A stretch of DNA of 64,000 nt from Lewinellaceae bacterium (GTDB taxonomy: Bacteria > Bacteroidota > Bacteroidia > Chitinophagales > Saprospiraceae): the NCBI GenBank assembly GCA_020636195.1, contig JACJYH010000004.1, positions 1 to 64,000 of the forward strand, written 5' to 3'. Positions 26,097 through 35,717 of the stretch are shown here, piece after piece. The first letter of the stretch is position 1; each line of letters opens with the position of its first letter. The notes under the pieces were generated by a model. The model worked only from the letters and a program-made list of their open reading frames with translations, had not been told where the DNA came from and made no database searches. Made by a program: the position numbers and the translations under genes.

Positions 26097-26684
26097 GTGA
26101 GTGATGCACGTGTAAAAACAAATCTTCCTACAGCATATGGGGATTTTATCATCTTTGCTTTTGAAGATAGCCAAGAAGGACAACCTCATCTGGCATTGGT
26201 GCACAAGAACTGTGATACATCCACCACTGTTCCCGTAAGAATTCATTCAGAATGCCTTACGGGAGATGTATTCAAGTCAAAACGGTGCGATTGTGGAGAA
26301 CAGTTAGAACTCTCTATGCGCTATTTATCTACCCATCCGGGTATTTTGATTTACCTTCGCCAAGAGGGTAGAGGCATTGGATTGATCAACAAGCTTAAAG
26401 CGTATAATTTACAAGAAAAGGGTTTGAATACATTTGAAGCTAATGAACATCTTGGTTTTGAACCCGACGAAAGGGATTTTGATATTGCCATAGAAATTTT
26501 GACATCGCTAGGTGTAACCAGTATTGATTTGATCACAAATAATCCCAAGAAGATTGACATTTTTGAAAATAGTGCTGTGAAGTTGCGTAAGCGAATCACA
26601 TTGCATATTGAAAAAAATGACCAAAATAAAAAGTACCTCGAAGCCAAGCGCGACGTCATGGGACATTTTATTCATTTTGATTAA
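26097..26684 (+). CDS. ribA: GTP cyclohydrolase II
   Basis: First committed step of riboflavin synthesis, opening GTP's imidazole ring. The zinc site (SECLTGDVFKSKRCDCGEQL, three Cys) and the GTP-binding LRQEGRGIGLINKLKAYNLQ segment are intact, and so is the ITNNPKKI segment. At 195 residues it is the single-domain enzyme, without the DHBP synthase half. The start is a GTG at 26097, since no in-frame ATG lies between it and the nadE stop. It probably shares a transcript with nadE. Confidence 0.92.
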   Translation: MSDARVKTNLPTAYGDFIIFAFEDSQEGQPHLALVHKNCDTSTTVPVRIHSECLTGDVFKSKRCDCGEQLELSMRYLSTHPGILIYLRQEGRGIGLINKLKAYNLQEKGLNTFEANEHLGFEPDERDFDIAIEILTSLGVTSIDLITNNPKKIDIFENSAVKLRKRITLHIEKNDQNKKYLEAKRDVMGHFIHFD

Positions 26685-26701
26685 TGTCATAATTTTCTTT
26701 T

Positions 26702-27724
26702 CTGAAACACTTTGAAACATGTATCATTGGCCAAGGCATTGCAGGAACACTTTTGTCCTTCGAGCTAGAACGCAACGGTAAATCCTATTTTGTCATAGAC
26801 AATGGTCATATTTCATCTGCATCAGCAAAAGCTGCGGGCATCATCAATCCCATCACAGGAAAAAATTTTGTACTAAGCTGGAGATTTGAAGAGTTTTTAC
26901 CTATAGCATTGGAAACATATGCCGCTCTTGAAAAATTTTTGGGGATTCAAATCGTCATAGATATGCCTATCATTAGGTCTATCGACTCCATTGATCAAGA
27001 AAATCTGTGGCTTGCAAAATCTTCAGATAGTTTTTTTGGAAAGTACCTGGATGGAAATGGGTATGATGCTGATTGGTTGTCGGCGTTTAGGAAAAAACTG
27101 GGATATATTCCGATAAAAAACTCTTTTAGAGTGGATATCAAATCATTGCTGTATCATTGGAAAACCCATTTGATTGAAAATGGTCGGTTTTTGGAAGAAG
27201 AATTTGACTATTCACTTATTGAAATTAAAAATGGAAAGGTAGATTATAAAGAATTTACATTTGACAAGGTCGTATTCTGCGAAGGTGCACAAGCCATCGA
27301 TAATCCATTTTTCGATAGCACATCTTTTTCTCTGAATAGAGGAGATGTATTTACGCTGAAGATTCAGAACATTGCGATGAATAGAATGTATAAGGATGAA
27401 CTTTTCTTTGTCCCTTTTGGTGACAACACATATTGGGTCGGAGGCGGATATCTTCCCAAAGGGAAAGATGAACATGAACATAAAAAAGAGATGGAAAATT
27501 TAATCAAAGAGATATTGATCATTGACTTTGAGCATTTACATCATGAATATGCATGGAGGCCATCTACAAAAAATAGGCGACCTTTGCTGCGCCAATCAGA
27601 CACTTTTGCACAATTATATCAGTTTAATGGATTGGGAACTAAGGGAACTTCGTTGGCACCTTATTTTTCAAAAGTCATGAGCGATGTTCTTTTCTCTGAG
27701 TCAAGTTCTCTAGAGTTACATTGA
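26702..27724 (+). CDS. FAD-dependent oxidoreductase (DAO family), irregular start
   Basis: Flavoprotein of the D-amino-acid-oxidase type, about 340 residues. The FAD-binding Rossmann motif is CIIGQGIAGTLLS at the very N-terminus. NRGDVFTLKI and FNGLGTKGTSLAPYFS match the middle and C-terminal FAD contacts. The start is a puzzle: an ATG at 26684 overlaps the ribA stop (TAATG, typical coupling) but is followed two codons later by an in-frame TAA. The only later starts are CTG at 26702, which keeps the Rossmann motif, or TTG at 26753, which destroys it. A sequence error or a lesion is possible. Confidence 0.75.
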   Translation: MKHFETCIIGQGIAGTLLSFELERNGKSYFVIDNGHISSASAKAAGIINPITGKNFVLSWRFEEFLPIALETYAALEKFLGIQIVIDMPIIRSIDSIDQENLWLAKSSDSFFGKYLDGNGYDADWLSAFRKKLGYIPIKNSFRVDIKSLLYHWKTHLIENGRFLEEEFDYSLIEIKNGKVDYKEFTFDKVVFCEGAQAIDNPFFDSTSFSLNRGDVFTLKIQNIAMNRMYKDELFFVPFGDNTYWVGGGYLPKGKDEHEHKKEMENLIKEILIIDFEHLHHEYAWRPSTKNRRPLLRQSDTFAQLYQFNGLGTKGTSLAPYFSKVMSDVLFSESSSLELH

Positions 27725-27772
27725 TAAAAAGTTTTAAATTTTTTTAATCATAAAGTGGCATATTTGAATTAA

Positions 27773-27931
27773 GAGTATGTTTAAAATTTATCCTTTAGCA
27801 AGAAAATGTTTTATTTTGGCTACAAATTCGTTAAATTTTTCGTCGAATTGCCCACATTCGACTGCAAAATTTGCCTTTTTTCGCTCAAAATAATTCCATT
27901 TTATTATCAAAAATAAAATTTAAACATACTC
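27773..27931 (-). mobile_element. MITE-like element, copy 3 (159 bp, reverse orientation)
   Basis: Terminal inverted repeats GAGTATGTTTAAA and TTTAAACATACTC, with a perfect TAA target duplication (27770-27772 and 27932-27934). Internal hairpin GTCGAAT (27842-27848) and ATTCGAC (27856-27862). It ends 10 bases before the cmk start codon, so it forms the cmk leader. Confidence 0.85.
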
Positions 27932-27940
27932 TAATAGATC

Positions 27941-28645
27941 ATGAATGAAAATCTGAAAATCAAAAAATGCACGATTGCCATCGATGGCTACTCAGCCTGT
28001 GGTAAGTCCACCATTGCAAAGCAAATTGCTGCGCGATTCGGCTGGGTCTATGTTGATACTGGCGCCATGTATAGAGCAACGACGTTGCATTTTTTGAATG
28101 AAGATGTAGATTTAAATTCTCTTCAGTCTGTTGAAAATGCGCTTAAACACATCAATATCAGTTTCCGGAATGTAAATGGTCATAATAGGACGATGCTGAA
28201 TGGAGATGATGTGGAAGAGCAAATCAGGACTATCCACGTATCAAATTTTGTTAGTGAAGTATCAGCTTTGTCAGTGGTTAGAAGCGCAATGGTAGCCCAA
28301 CAAAGGAGAATGGGAGATGGTGATCTTTCTATAGTCATGGATGGCAGGGATATAGGCACCGTCGTTTTTCCGGATGCGGATATCAAGTTTTTTATTACAG
28401 CGCTTCCTGAGGTCAGAGCCATGAGAAGATTCAATGAATTAGTAGAAAAAGGAATCCCTGCTGATTTGAGTACCATCGCTAGTAATCTAATGCATAGAGA
28501 CACGATAGATAGTACACGGGAAGACAGTCCGCTTAGGCAGGCAGAGGATGCTATTGTTATTGATAATTCATTATTGAGCAACAACGAACAAATGCATATA
28601 ATTTATGGTCATATTGAAAATAAATGTAATATATATGGTGTATAG
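27941..28645 (+). CDS. cmk: Cytidylate kinase
   Basis: Phosphorylates CMP and dCMP to the diphosphates. Walker A is IDGYSACGKSTIAK (the Cys after Ala is a mild variant of the usual SGxGKS). VDTGAMYRATT and MDGRDIGTVVFPDADIKFFI are diagnostic. 234 residues, normal length. The 3' end overlaps the next lipoprotein gene by about 11 bases. A MITE copy lies directly upstream and no other promoter is seen, so the element or a site upstream of it must serve transcription. Confidence 0.95.
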   Translation: MNENLKIKKCTIAIDGYSACGKSTIAKQIAARFGWVYVDTGAMYRATTLHFLNEDVDLNSLQSVENALKHINISFRNVNGHNRTMLNGDDVEEQIRTIHVSNFVSEVSALSVVRSAMVAQQRRMGDGDLSIVMDGRDIGTVVFPDADIKFFITALPEVRAMRRFNELVEKGIPADLSTIASNLMHRDTIDSTREDSPLRQAEDAIVIDNSLLSNNEQMHIIYGHIENKCNIYGV

Positions 28646-29186
28646 GTTCACTTTGATTTTGAGTTGTATTGCTTTACTTTTTTCTTGCAAGCATGATACA
28701 CAGCCTCAGAATGAAGGAATTTCTTCGTCTATAGATACGACTGAAGTTACATCAAATGTTCCCAAAATCACTCTTGATTCTATCTTTAAAAAAGTGGACG
28801 ATTATTATATATTGCCTTGGTCACATATGGTAAGCGTGCAATTTGAAAAAAGCTTTCATGAGAAGATGGGAATGGAAATGTCCATGCCTATCTTCAGTGA
28901 CACCATTCAAGCACTACAAGGTAAAAATGTTGAAATAGAAGGGTTTTATATTCCCGTGGACGAAACCGGTGATAGTGACATCGTCATTGTTTCAGCATAT
29001 CCTTATTCGCAATGTTTTTTTTGCGGTAAAGCGGGCATAGAATCCATCATTGATGTCATGGTGTTAGAAAAACTTCCGACTATAAAAACTGATCGAAAAG
29101 TAAAATTCCGAGGAAAGTTGAAGTTGAATAGGGATGACTTTGATTATCTCATCTATATCCTAGAAAATGCAGAGCTGGTTCGGTAA
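28635..29186 (+). CDS. Lipoprotein, DUF3299-like
   Basis: 183 residues from the preferred ATG at 28635 (an upstream in-frame start at 28605 would lie inside cmk). The signal peptide and lipobox are clear (LILSCIALLFSC). The mature domain contains GKNVEIEGFYIPVD and a Cys pair in SQCFFCGKAG, the pattern of DUF3299-type periplasmic proteins, some of which sit near metal or redox functions. Function unknown. It is coupled to cmk by overlap. Confidence 0.7.
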   Translation: MVYRFTLILSCIALLFSCKHDTQPQNEGISSSIDTTEVTSNVPKITLDSIFKKVDDYYILPWSHMVSVQFEKSFHEKMGMEMSMPIFSDTIQALQGKNVEIEGFYIPVDETGDSDIVIVSAYPYSQCFFCGKAGIESIIDVMVLEKLPTIKTDRKVKFRGKLKLNRDDFDYLIYILENAELVR

Positions 29187-30491
29187 TTAATCTTGTAATC
29201 GACTGACAGGGCTGATATTGTAGTTGACAGCTAAAGTATTGAATGTACTGGTTCCAATCACTCTATCATAAATATCTCCTGCTGATCTATAGTAAACCAA
29301 TCCAAAATAATCATTTTCAGCATCGGCCCAACTGCCCTCAGTATCTTTGTAGCTTATACCATCTTCACCCAGGTCTTCACCGATTAGATAACTGTAAAAT
29401 CCCTGTTTCAGCAGCACAGTACATGTGTAATTTTGAGTCCGTGGATTGTATTTTAATTTATATTTTGGTTGGGGTTCGAAGTTGTTGAGATCGCATAATA
29501 TATATAGGTTCTTTCTTTCTGTGCTCATATCATCTATATAGGTGAATGTGACATTGACATAGTCTGCAATGATGGACATGGAAGCATTCCTATTCTCGAC
29601 ATTATCTATGACAAACTGGCCATTGAGGTCAATTTCATACAAATAATTCTTTTGTGATCTGGAATGATCCGGAATAAGCTTGGCTTCAATGGAATTGTAA
29701 TTTCTTTCAATGAATTCTACACCTCGACCTACGCTGAGTAACCTTCTTATGTCAAAAATTCTAAATTCATCTAAACCCGGCCATTCAAAAGTTCCAAGGG
29801 TTGAAAAATTCAGTTTTTTATTTGTAAAAAAATTTGGCTTACTGCTGATAGCCGTTGACCAATTTTGATTTTGTAACATCACGAGATCCACGTCTTCCAG
29901 TGGGTTTCTCATGTTGACTTTACCGGTATAAATAGTTGGCAGTAATTGTTGATTATGCCTGAGATCAGATACATTTTTGGCCGGAACTTGTTCCATCCCT
30001 ATGCTTACGATATTTTCAGAAACTACAAAACGACGTGTTAAAATAGGATAATCGATGTTGTCTTCATAAATAACCAAAAGATAATTTCCTGAAATTTTAA
30101 TCTTGAAATCTGCAGATGGTATGGACTGAGTGTAATGTATATAATTCATTCTCGTATTTGTGGAATAAACGTATTTTCTCAACCTTTCATCTTGAAATCC
30201 GGATATGTAATCGATTTCATTGATATCAGATGGTTGCCAATTTTTATTGCAGTGGATGACTCTGTAATAAAAGTCCCGCTCTGTTCCTGAAAGATCGTCA
30301 AATGACAATTGTATTCTTTCATTTTGGTTCAAAGCAATCACAGGAAACAGGGAAGGGTCTCCATTCAACTCAAATAAAACGCTGTGAATATCCTCATCGT
30401 ACACATGGTTTTTGTAATCAATTTCAGATTGACTCATGAGCAATGATATAAACGCAAAAAATGTAGTTGAAAAAGTCCAGAAAAACTTCAT
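29187..30491 (-). CDS. Type IX secretion system plug-domain protein (DUF5103)
   Basis: 434 residues with a signal peptide (WTFSTTFFAFISLLMSQ) and a beta-rich body. The landmarks YRVIHCNKNWQPSDINEIDYI and FVVSENIVSIG, and the C-terminal carbohydrate-module-like part (YNPRTQNYTCTVLLKQGFYSY), fit DUF5103 proteins. These plug the SprA translocon of the type IX system or associate with it. It agrees with the T9SS-sorted protease at 3702-7289. Periplasmic or outer-membrane location; single gene convergent with the DUF3299-like lipoprotein. Confidence 0.85.
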   Translation of the reverse strand: MKFFWTFSTTFFAFISLLMSQSEIDYKNHVYDEDIHSVLFELNGDPSLFPVIALNQNERIQLSFDDLSGTERDFYYRVIHCNKNWQPSDINEIDYISGFQDERLRKYVYSTNTRMNYIHYTQSIPSADFKIKISGNYLLVIYEDNIDYPILTRRFVVSENIVSIGMEQVPAKNVSDLRHNQQLLPTIYTGKVNMRNPLEDVDLVMLQNQNWSTAISSKPNFFTNKKLNFSTLGTFEWPGLDEFRIFDIRRLLSVGRGVEFIERNYNSIEAKLIPDHSRSQKNYLYEIDLNGQFVIDNVENRNASMSIIADYVNVTFTYIDDMSTERKNLYILCDLNNFEPQPKYKLKYNPRTQNYTCTVLLKQGFYSYLIGEDLGEDGISYKDTEGSWADAENDYFGLVYYRSAGDIYDRVIGTSTFNTLAVNYNISPVSRLQD

Positions 30492-30555
30492 GTGAAATCT
30501 ATTTACAGTTAAGACGCTGATTTCAATTCTAATATTATTAAAATTGAATTAAAAT

Positions 30556-30867
30556 TTATGCCATTCCTGCGGTGGGAAAGTGCATAGGTGGCAACATACC
30601 TGATTCCGGATCTTCGATGACGCCATACTGCGTTTCATATTTTTTCAGATTATCCTGTAGGGCCTTCATCAACCTTTTTGCGTGTTGTGGAGTAAGGATA
30701 ATTCGAGATTTTACCTTGGCTTTCGGAACATTTGGCACTAATCTGATAAAATCAACAATAAACTCTGAATGGGAATGAGAAATGATGGCTAAATTTGAAT
30801 AAACGCCTTCAGAAACATCTTCACTCAATTCGATATTGATTTGATTTTGGTTGTTTTGTTCACTCAT
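30556..30867 (-). CDS. DUF3467 protein
   Basis: 103 residues. Diagnostic DUF3467 pattern: YSNLAIISHSHSEFIVDFIRLVP followed by KSRIILTPQHAKRLMKALQDNL. Cytoplasmic, with an acidic N-terminus. Widespread in Bacteroidota and often a stand-alone gene. Function unknown. The predicted residues 20-85 form the whole conserved domain. Confidence 0.9.
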   Translation of the reverse strand: MSEQNNQNQINIELSEDVSEGVYSNLAIISHSHSEFIVDFIRLVPNVPKAKVKSRIILTPQHAKRLMKALQDNLKKYETQYGVIEDPESGMLPPMHFPTAGMA

Positions 30868-30960
30868 GTGAATATGATTATTTTTTTAATTAATTTTAAT
30901 ATACGGTGATGGAAAATTCCATGTTTTACGATTAGAGAACAAGATAATCACCAATATGTT

Positions 30961-31599
30961 TTAGGTTAAATACTGATGTATGGTCTGAAAAACATCCTCA
31001 TTGGTTGGGTGAAGGATCGATTGCCAGCCGACTTCCTTTTTTGCAATGTTCACATTTTCAGCGAGGTCATCAAAATACAAGGTACTGTGAGCGTCTAACT
31101 TTGCATCATTCTGAACATGGTGAAAAATGTTTGAGTCAGGTTTCCTCATACCAATCAGGTGTGAATAATAAACACGATCAAAAAAGCGCGATTCAAAATC
31201 CTGAATGTGATGTTTCTTTTTCAAGTCATTTTGAATCCATGCAAGATGTAATTCATTGATATTGCTCAATAAAAAGACATTGTATTTCTTTTTCAATTCT
31301 TCCAGATTTTGAAGGGTACCCCTTTGCCATCCTATCAACATTGCATTCCATGCGTCTATTATACTTTTCGGTTCTACAGGATGTGATGCCATTCTTTGAA
31401 AGTGGTTTAAAAAAGTTTCTGTGCTGATTTCACCCTTCTCGAATCGTGTGAGGTAGGATGCTGTGGGATGATCAGGACTTAGCTGCATTAAATCCACTCC
31501 AATAAGGTCTTTCATAGCAGCTGCTGTTCTCTTTGTATCAATTTTGAGTAAAACGCCGCCGAAGTCAAAAACTATATTTTTTATATTCTTCTTCATCAC
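30961..31599 (-). CDS. HAD-superfamily hydrolase (phosphatase-like)
   Basis: 212 residues. The HAD motif I is changed from DxDG to DFGG (IVFDFGGVLLKID): the nucleophile Asp is kept and the second, acid-base Asp is replaced by Gly, a form common in the YihX/epoxide-hydrolase-like subgroup. Motif II is the Ser in FLLSNINELH, motif III the Lys in MRKPDSNIF, and motif IV is YFDDLAENV. Cap domain at 20-90. Its start abuts the stop of the penicillin-binding protein gene, so it is the second gene of that pair. Confidence 0.85.
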   Translation of the reverse strand: MMKKNIKNIVFDFGGVLLKIDTKRTAAAMKDLIGVDLMQLSPDHPTASYLTRFEKGEISTETFLNHFQRMASHPVEPKSIIDAWNAMLIGWQRGTLQNLEELKKKYNVFLLSNINELHLAWIQNDLKKKHHIQDFESRFFDRVYYSHLIGMRKPDSNIFHHVQNDAKLDAHSTLYFDDLAENVNIAKKEVGWQSILHPTNEDVFQTIHQYLT

Positions 31600-34182
31600 C
31601 TATTCAAACTCCTCATCAAATGACTCCATCTTAAGCTTTTCGCTTAGTTTGGTTGTTTTTTCTTCATTGACAGGCACGTATTTGTATTTATCACAATCTA
31701 TCATCTCGTAAAAGCCTTCAGGAGGATTAGTAAATGTAGCATTGATATTATAACCCAATGAATCGGCCAAATTTTCTACTTTTCGATAAAATTTTTGAGC
31801 AATTGGTCGTGCCATGGTGTACCCTTCACCATCATTGAGCGATAGAAAGCGAATCCATTTGTCGTCTCCGCCTGTCCAAATCCCAACAACCATGTTAGGT
31901 GTGATACTCATAAACCATGCATCCGCATAATCATTGGTTGTGCCCGTTTTACCTCCAATTGGTGTTTTGATACCCATGCCAAACCTACCGCTGACATTAT
32001 TGCGGAGCATATCCACCATGATCGCATTATACAAAGGATTGATGGCTGATTTGCGATCAGGAATTGCTTGATAGATGACCTTGCCTTGTTTATCTTCTAT
32101 TTTTGTGACAAATATAGGTTGTGTAAATGTGCCATTATTGACAAAGGTGCCATATGCGCCTGTCATCTCCATCACTGTCAAATCCACTGCACCAAGGCAA
32201 ATTGCAGGCAAATTTGGAACGGCTACACTACCATTGGGCAATTTCATATCCACAGGAATCCCAAGATTCCTTAATAAATTTCTGATGGGTTGTACTGTGC
32301 CCATTTCCTTGACCAATCTTACGGTTATAGAATTTTTAGAATAAAGTAGACCTTGGTAAAGGTTGTATTGATTTCCTGTGAAAAGCTCGTTGGCATTGGC
32401 TGGTGACCATTCTTTATCAAGGTCAAACCCTGCATCACCTGGCGTAATGGTGTACTGAATATCATCAAATTTCTGACACGGTGAAATGTTTTGGACGGCC
32501 ATCGCCTGCGTATATACGAAGGGTTTTATTGTAGAACCTACGGATCTACGCATCGTCACGTGATCATACTTGAAGTATTTATGGCTCAGTCCACCTACCC
32601 ATGCTTTCACTTGTCCGGTACCGGCTTCCAAGACCATCATACCCGCTTGAAGGTGCATTTGGTGGTATCTGACGGAATCCAAAGGTGACATTTCCACTTC
32701 TTTTTCACCATTTTCATAGTCGAAAACCCACATTTTTATGGGTGTAGAAAAGTCTTTTTTGAATTGCTCTTGCAGCTTTACAAATTGTGCTTTTAATTGA
32801 GTCCATTGTGCTGATTCCATCAATGTGATGTATTGATCCGTTTCCTTGGCTTCGATTTTCACTTCTTTCAAAACGTCTGACCATGATTTCTCCTTATTTT
32901 CAATAGAAATCAAACTCTTGATGATGTTATCTGAAGTGGATAGATTAGGAAATTCGTTGTTGATTTGACTTAATACGTCTCCCAAGTAATTTTGTCTAAG
33001 AGATAAATACCTGTCTGATGCCTTGCATTGATTCTCTAAGATGTCAGCACGCAATTTTTTTTGATAATCATCTGCTTCATACACCCAAGGATCAAGGTTT
33101 TTCCAAACCCTCCAAAACTTATCTTGATTGGTTTTCATATGTTCTAATACAGATTCTTCAGCCAGTTTTTGATAATTTAAATCGATGGTCGTGTAGATTT
33201 TTAATCCATCTTTATACACATTGTATTCAGTTCCGTCGGACTTGACAATATGTTTTTTATTGAATAAGTCTTTAAGCCATTTTGTGAGCTCTGCTCTAAA
33301 ATACGGGGCAGGGCCGTCACTTTGATTAGACCTTTTGAATTTATTGGTATCTATAGGCTTTTGGATCAAACTGTCCAATGCTGCTTTATCAATGATATGT
33401 GCATTTTCCATTAAAGATAATACAACATTGCGCCTATCAGCACTTTTTTCTGGAAACCTAATTGGGTTGTAGAGACTAGGATTTTTCAACATTCCTATGA
33501 GTGTCGCTGCCTCGCTTACGTTCAGGTCTTTTTGTAGTTTGTTGAAGTACGTTTGTGATGCAGCCTCTATTCCGTGAGCTCCGTTGATAAACTCAAATTT
33601 ATTGAGATACATCGCCAATATTTCGTCCTTTGTATATCGCTTTTCGAGTTTGACTGCTATGACCCATTCTTTAAATTTGGAACCTATCAGCGTCAAGATT
33701 TTCCTAGGTTTTGACATGTTTGCCATGCTTGGCCTTTTGAAAAGCAGTTTAGCAAGTTGTTGAGAAATGGTACTACCACCTCCTGAACTTTCTCGTTGTA
33801 GCAGTATGGACTTGAAGAAAACGCGACTCAATGCAATAATGTCGATGCCACTGTGGCTGTAAAACCTATCATCTTCGGTCGCCAACAGAGTGTTTTTTAC
33901 TAAAGGTGAAATTTCATTATAATCCAAATTAACTCTGTCTTCAATATAATACCTGCCGAAGGAAGTGCCATTGACATCATAAATGATGGACGCAAGATCG
34001 TATTTTGGATTTTCTAATTCAGTGAAACTTGGCGTATGAAAAGCGCTGATGTAGAAAAAAGTAAAAATTATAGCTCCCAACATTGATACCGCCATCCAAT
34101 TGATCCAACGTGCATATTTGTTGTCAGGAAACAAAGCATCGTAAATATATTGTCTGACTTTTGAAAACTTATCTTTAAACAT
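31600..34182 (-). CDS. Class A penicillin-binding protein (PBP1A family)
   Basis: Bifunctional peptidoglycan synthase of 860 residues, anchored by one N-terminal helix (about 32-50). The glycosyltransferase-51 domain shows EDDRFYSHSGIDIIA, GGSTISQQLAKLL and KFEFINGAHGIEAA. The transpeptidase domain has SxxK as GSTIKPF, SxN as SKNS, and KTG as GGKTGTTND. A long helical insert (about residues 330-480) lies between the two domains. It builds and crosslinks glycan strands in the periplasm. The following HAD gene abuts its stop. Confidence 0.95.
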   Translation of the reverse strand: MFKDKFSKVRQYIYDALFPDNKYARWINWMAVSMLGAIIFTFFYISAFHTPSFTELENPKYDLASIIYDVNGTSFGRYYIEDRVNLDYNEISPLVKNTLLATEDDRFYSHSGIDIIALSRVFFKSILLQRESSGGGSTISQQLAKLLFKRPSMANMSKPRKILTLIGSKFKEWVIAVKLEKRYTKDEILAMYLNKFEFINGAHGIEAASQTYFNKLQKDLNVSEAATLIGMLKNPSLYNPIRFPEKSADRRNVVLSLMENAHIIDKAALDSLIQKPIDTNKFKRSNQSDGPAPYFRAELTKWLKDLFNKKHIVKSDGTEYNVYKDGLKIYTTIDLNYQKLAEESVLEHMKTNQDKFWRVWKNLDPWVYEADDYQKKLRADILENQCKASDRYLSLRQNYLGDVLSQINNEFPNLSTSDNIIKSLISIENKEKSWSDVLKEVKIEAKETDQYITLMESAQWTQLKAQFVKLQEQFKKDFSTPIKMWVFDYENGEKEVEMSPLDSVRYHQMHLQAGMMVLEAGTGQVKAWVGGLSHKYFKYDHVTMRRSVGSTIKPFVYTQAMAVQNISPCQKFDDIQYTITPGDAGFDLDKEWSPANANELFTGNQYNLYQGLLYSKNSITVRLVKEMGTVQPIRNLLRNLGIPVDMKLPNGSVAVPNLPAICLGAVDLTVMEMTGAYGTFVNNGTFTQPIFVTKIEDKQGKVIYQAIPDRKSAINPLYNAIMVDMLRNNVSGRFGMGIKTPIGGKTGTTNDYADAWFMSITPNMVVGIWTGGDDKWIRFLSLNDGEGYTMARPIAQKFYRKVENLADSLGYNINATFTNPPEGFYEMIDCDKYKYVPVNEEKTTKLSEKLKMESFDEEFE

Positions 34183-34367
34183 TTACAAATAGATATTGAA
34201 AAAAGGATGACTTTACTTGGATTTGAAAATATAATCGATTCTAAACCAATGCATTCTTGAGTTTTGAAAAATATATTTCTTGCCCATGTAAGCTGCAAAG
34301 ATACTTTATTAAGCGAAATTATATCTTTTAAAACCCTTTACGGTGGAAAATTACGCATTATATTTCA

Positions 34368-34375
34368 TAATTTTG
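34368..34375 (+). promoter_or_regulatory. Bacteroidota -7 box for the DUF1015 gene
   Basis: TAATTTTG, followed by C, 24 bases before the ATG at 34399. It supports that ATG over an in-frame start at 34264. Confidence 0.5.
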
Positions 34376-34398
34376 CATTAAATAATGTGGTATCAAAT

Positions 34399-35508
34399 AT
34401 GTTAATTTATTCATTCAGAGCATCTTATCCAAATATTGATCTTATATCCTCGGTTGATTTCTATTTGGGAGATGTAGGGAAGAATTATCATCATTATAAG
34501 TCGATGGGATTTTTTAAGAAATTGGAAGAAAAAGCCATTTTTATCTATGAGATTATAGCCCATGATCAAAGATATATAGGCATTGTTGCCGCAAATGACG
34601 TACAAGATATTGCCCAAAAAAACATTTTAGGTCATGAGCATACCATCATTGAAAAAGAACAAGAGATGCTCAGTAAAATGCTCCATAGAAAGGCCATGAT
34701 TAAGCCCGTTTTGCTGGGTTACCATGGTGATGAACATATTAGTCGGTTTATAGATGCCCATTTGGATCAAAATTTGCCAATTTTAGATATGCAGGCAAAA
34801 TTACTGAAAGAAAGACATAGAATTTGGGCATTGACGAGTCAAGATGATATCAATGAAATCAAACAACTTTTCAAACAATATGTGCCAAAAGCCTATATCG
34901 CAGATGGACACCACAGGTCAAAAGTCACATCAGAATTGTTAAAAAAGAGTTTTTTGCACGACGAAGACGGTACAAAACATCCCGCTTTATTAGCGGCTTT
35001 TTTCAATGTTCAAGATTTGACCATTTACGATTTTAATCGCGTTGTAGAATTGCCTGAATCAATGACTCTGCTTCAGTTTATTATAAAATGTAGCGGTATA
35101 GTGGACATAAAACAAATTACGAAACCTGAAAAGCCAACATCAAAATATACCATTCACATCTTTATAGAACAGTGCTGGTATGCCATGACTTGGAAAGAGT
35201 CTGTTTTGGAAAAATATACACAGCGCCCTGTTGTATTGGACGTGGATATTTTCAACCATGAAATATTGGAAGGTATTTTGGACATCGATGATGTCAAGAC
35301 AGCCACTTGCATCAGTTATGTTCCTGGTCATATGGGCTTGCAACCCTTGATCGATAAGTGTAAATCGCGAAAATCGGTAGCTTTTTCATTCTTTCCGATT
35401 CAAAATCAAGATGTTATAAAGATATCAGATCAGGGTGATGTTCTTCCTCCAAAAAGCACATGGTTTGAGCCACGTATGCACAATGGCATGTTGATCAAAG
35501 AATTTTAG
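34399..35508 (+). CDS. DUF1015 family protein
   Basis: 369 residues from the chosen ATG. Family signs include the Gly/His motif YIADGHHRSKVTSELL near the middle, preceded by DMQAKLLKERHRIWAL, and the C-terminal AFSFFPIQNQDVIKISDQGDVLPPKSTWFEPRM. DUF1015 proteins are cytoplasmic and in Bacteroidota often sit near serine-biosynthesis genes; here no such neighbour exists. An ORF start at 34264 would add 45 residues, but they precede the promoter box. Function unknown. It is the last core gene before the Rhs array. Confidence 0.85.
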   Translation: MLIYSFRASYPNIDLISSVDFYLGDVGKNYHHYKSMGFFKKLEEKAIFIYEIIAHDQRYIGIVAANDVQDIAQKNILGHEHTIIEKEQEMLSKMLHRKAMIKPVLLGYHGDEHISRFIDAHLDQNLPILDMQAKLLKERHRIWALTSQDDINEIKQLFKQYVPKAYIADGHHRSKVTSELLKKSFLHDEDGTKHPALLAAFFNVQDLTIYDFNRVVELPESMTLLQFIIKCSGIVDIKQITKPEKPTSKYTIHIFIEQCWYAMTWKESVLEKYTQRPVVLDVDIFNHEILEGILDIDDVKTATCISYVPGHMGLQPLIDKCKSRKSVAFSFFPIQNQDVIKISDQGDVLPPKSTWFEPRMHNGMLIKEF

Positions 35509-35601
35509 ACAAGAACTGGTAGATTTGGGGAAATAAATTGCGGATTTTACTTAACTGTTGAATTTATGAGTATATTTGACATTATATTATATTGAAACAA
35601 A

Positions 35602-35661
35602 ATGTCAAATTCCAGCACATTCTTACTCGATGATGATGGTCAGCAAGTTAAACCATATTAG
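35602..35661 (+). pseudogene. Rhs core remnant (module C0)
   Basis: A 19-codon open stretch reads NSSTFLLDDDGQQVKPY before a TAG. It matches the Rhs core segment HIGSSTFLSDENGVPYQF that is seen intact in the downstream leaders. No core block or toxin follows directly, so this is an eroded module, probably from a different Rhs lineage. Confidence 0.55.
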
Positions 35662-35717
35662 AAGCGACATGTCTAGTAGTAATTACCATCAACGTTCATT
35701 AAAAACTTGAACAATAG

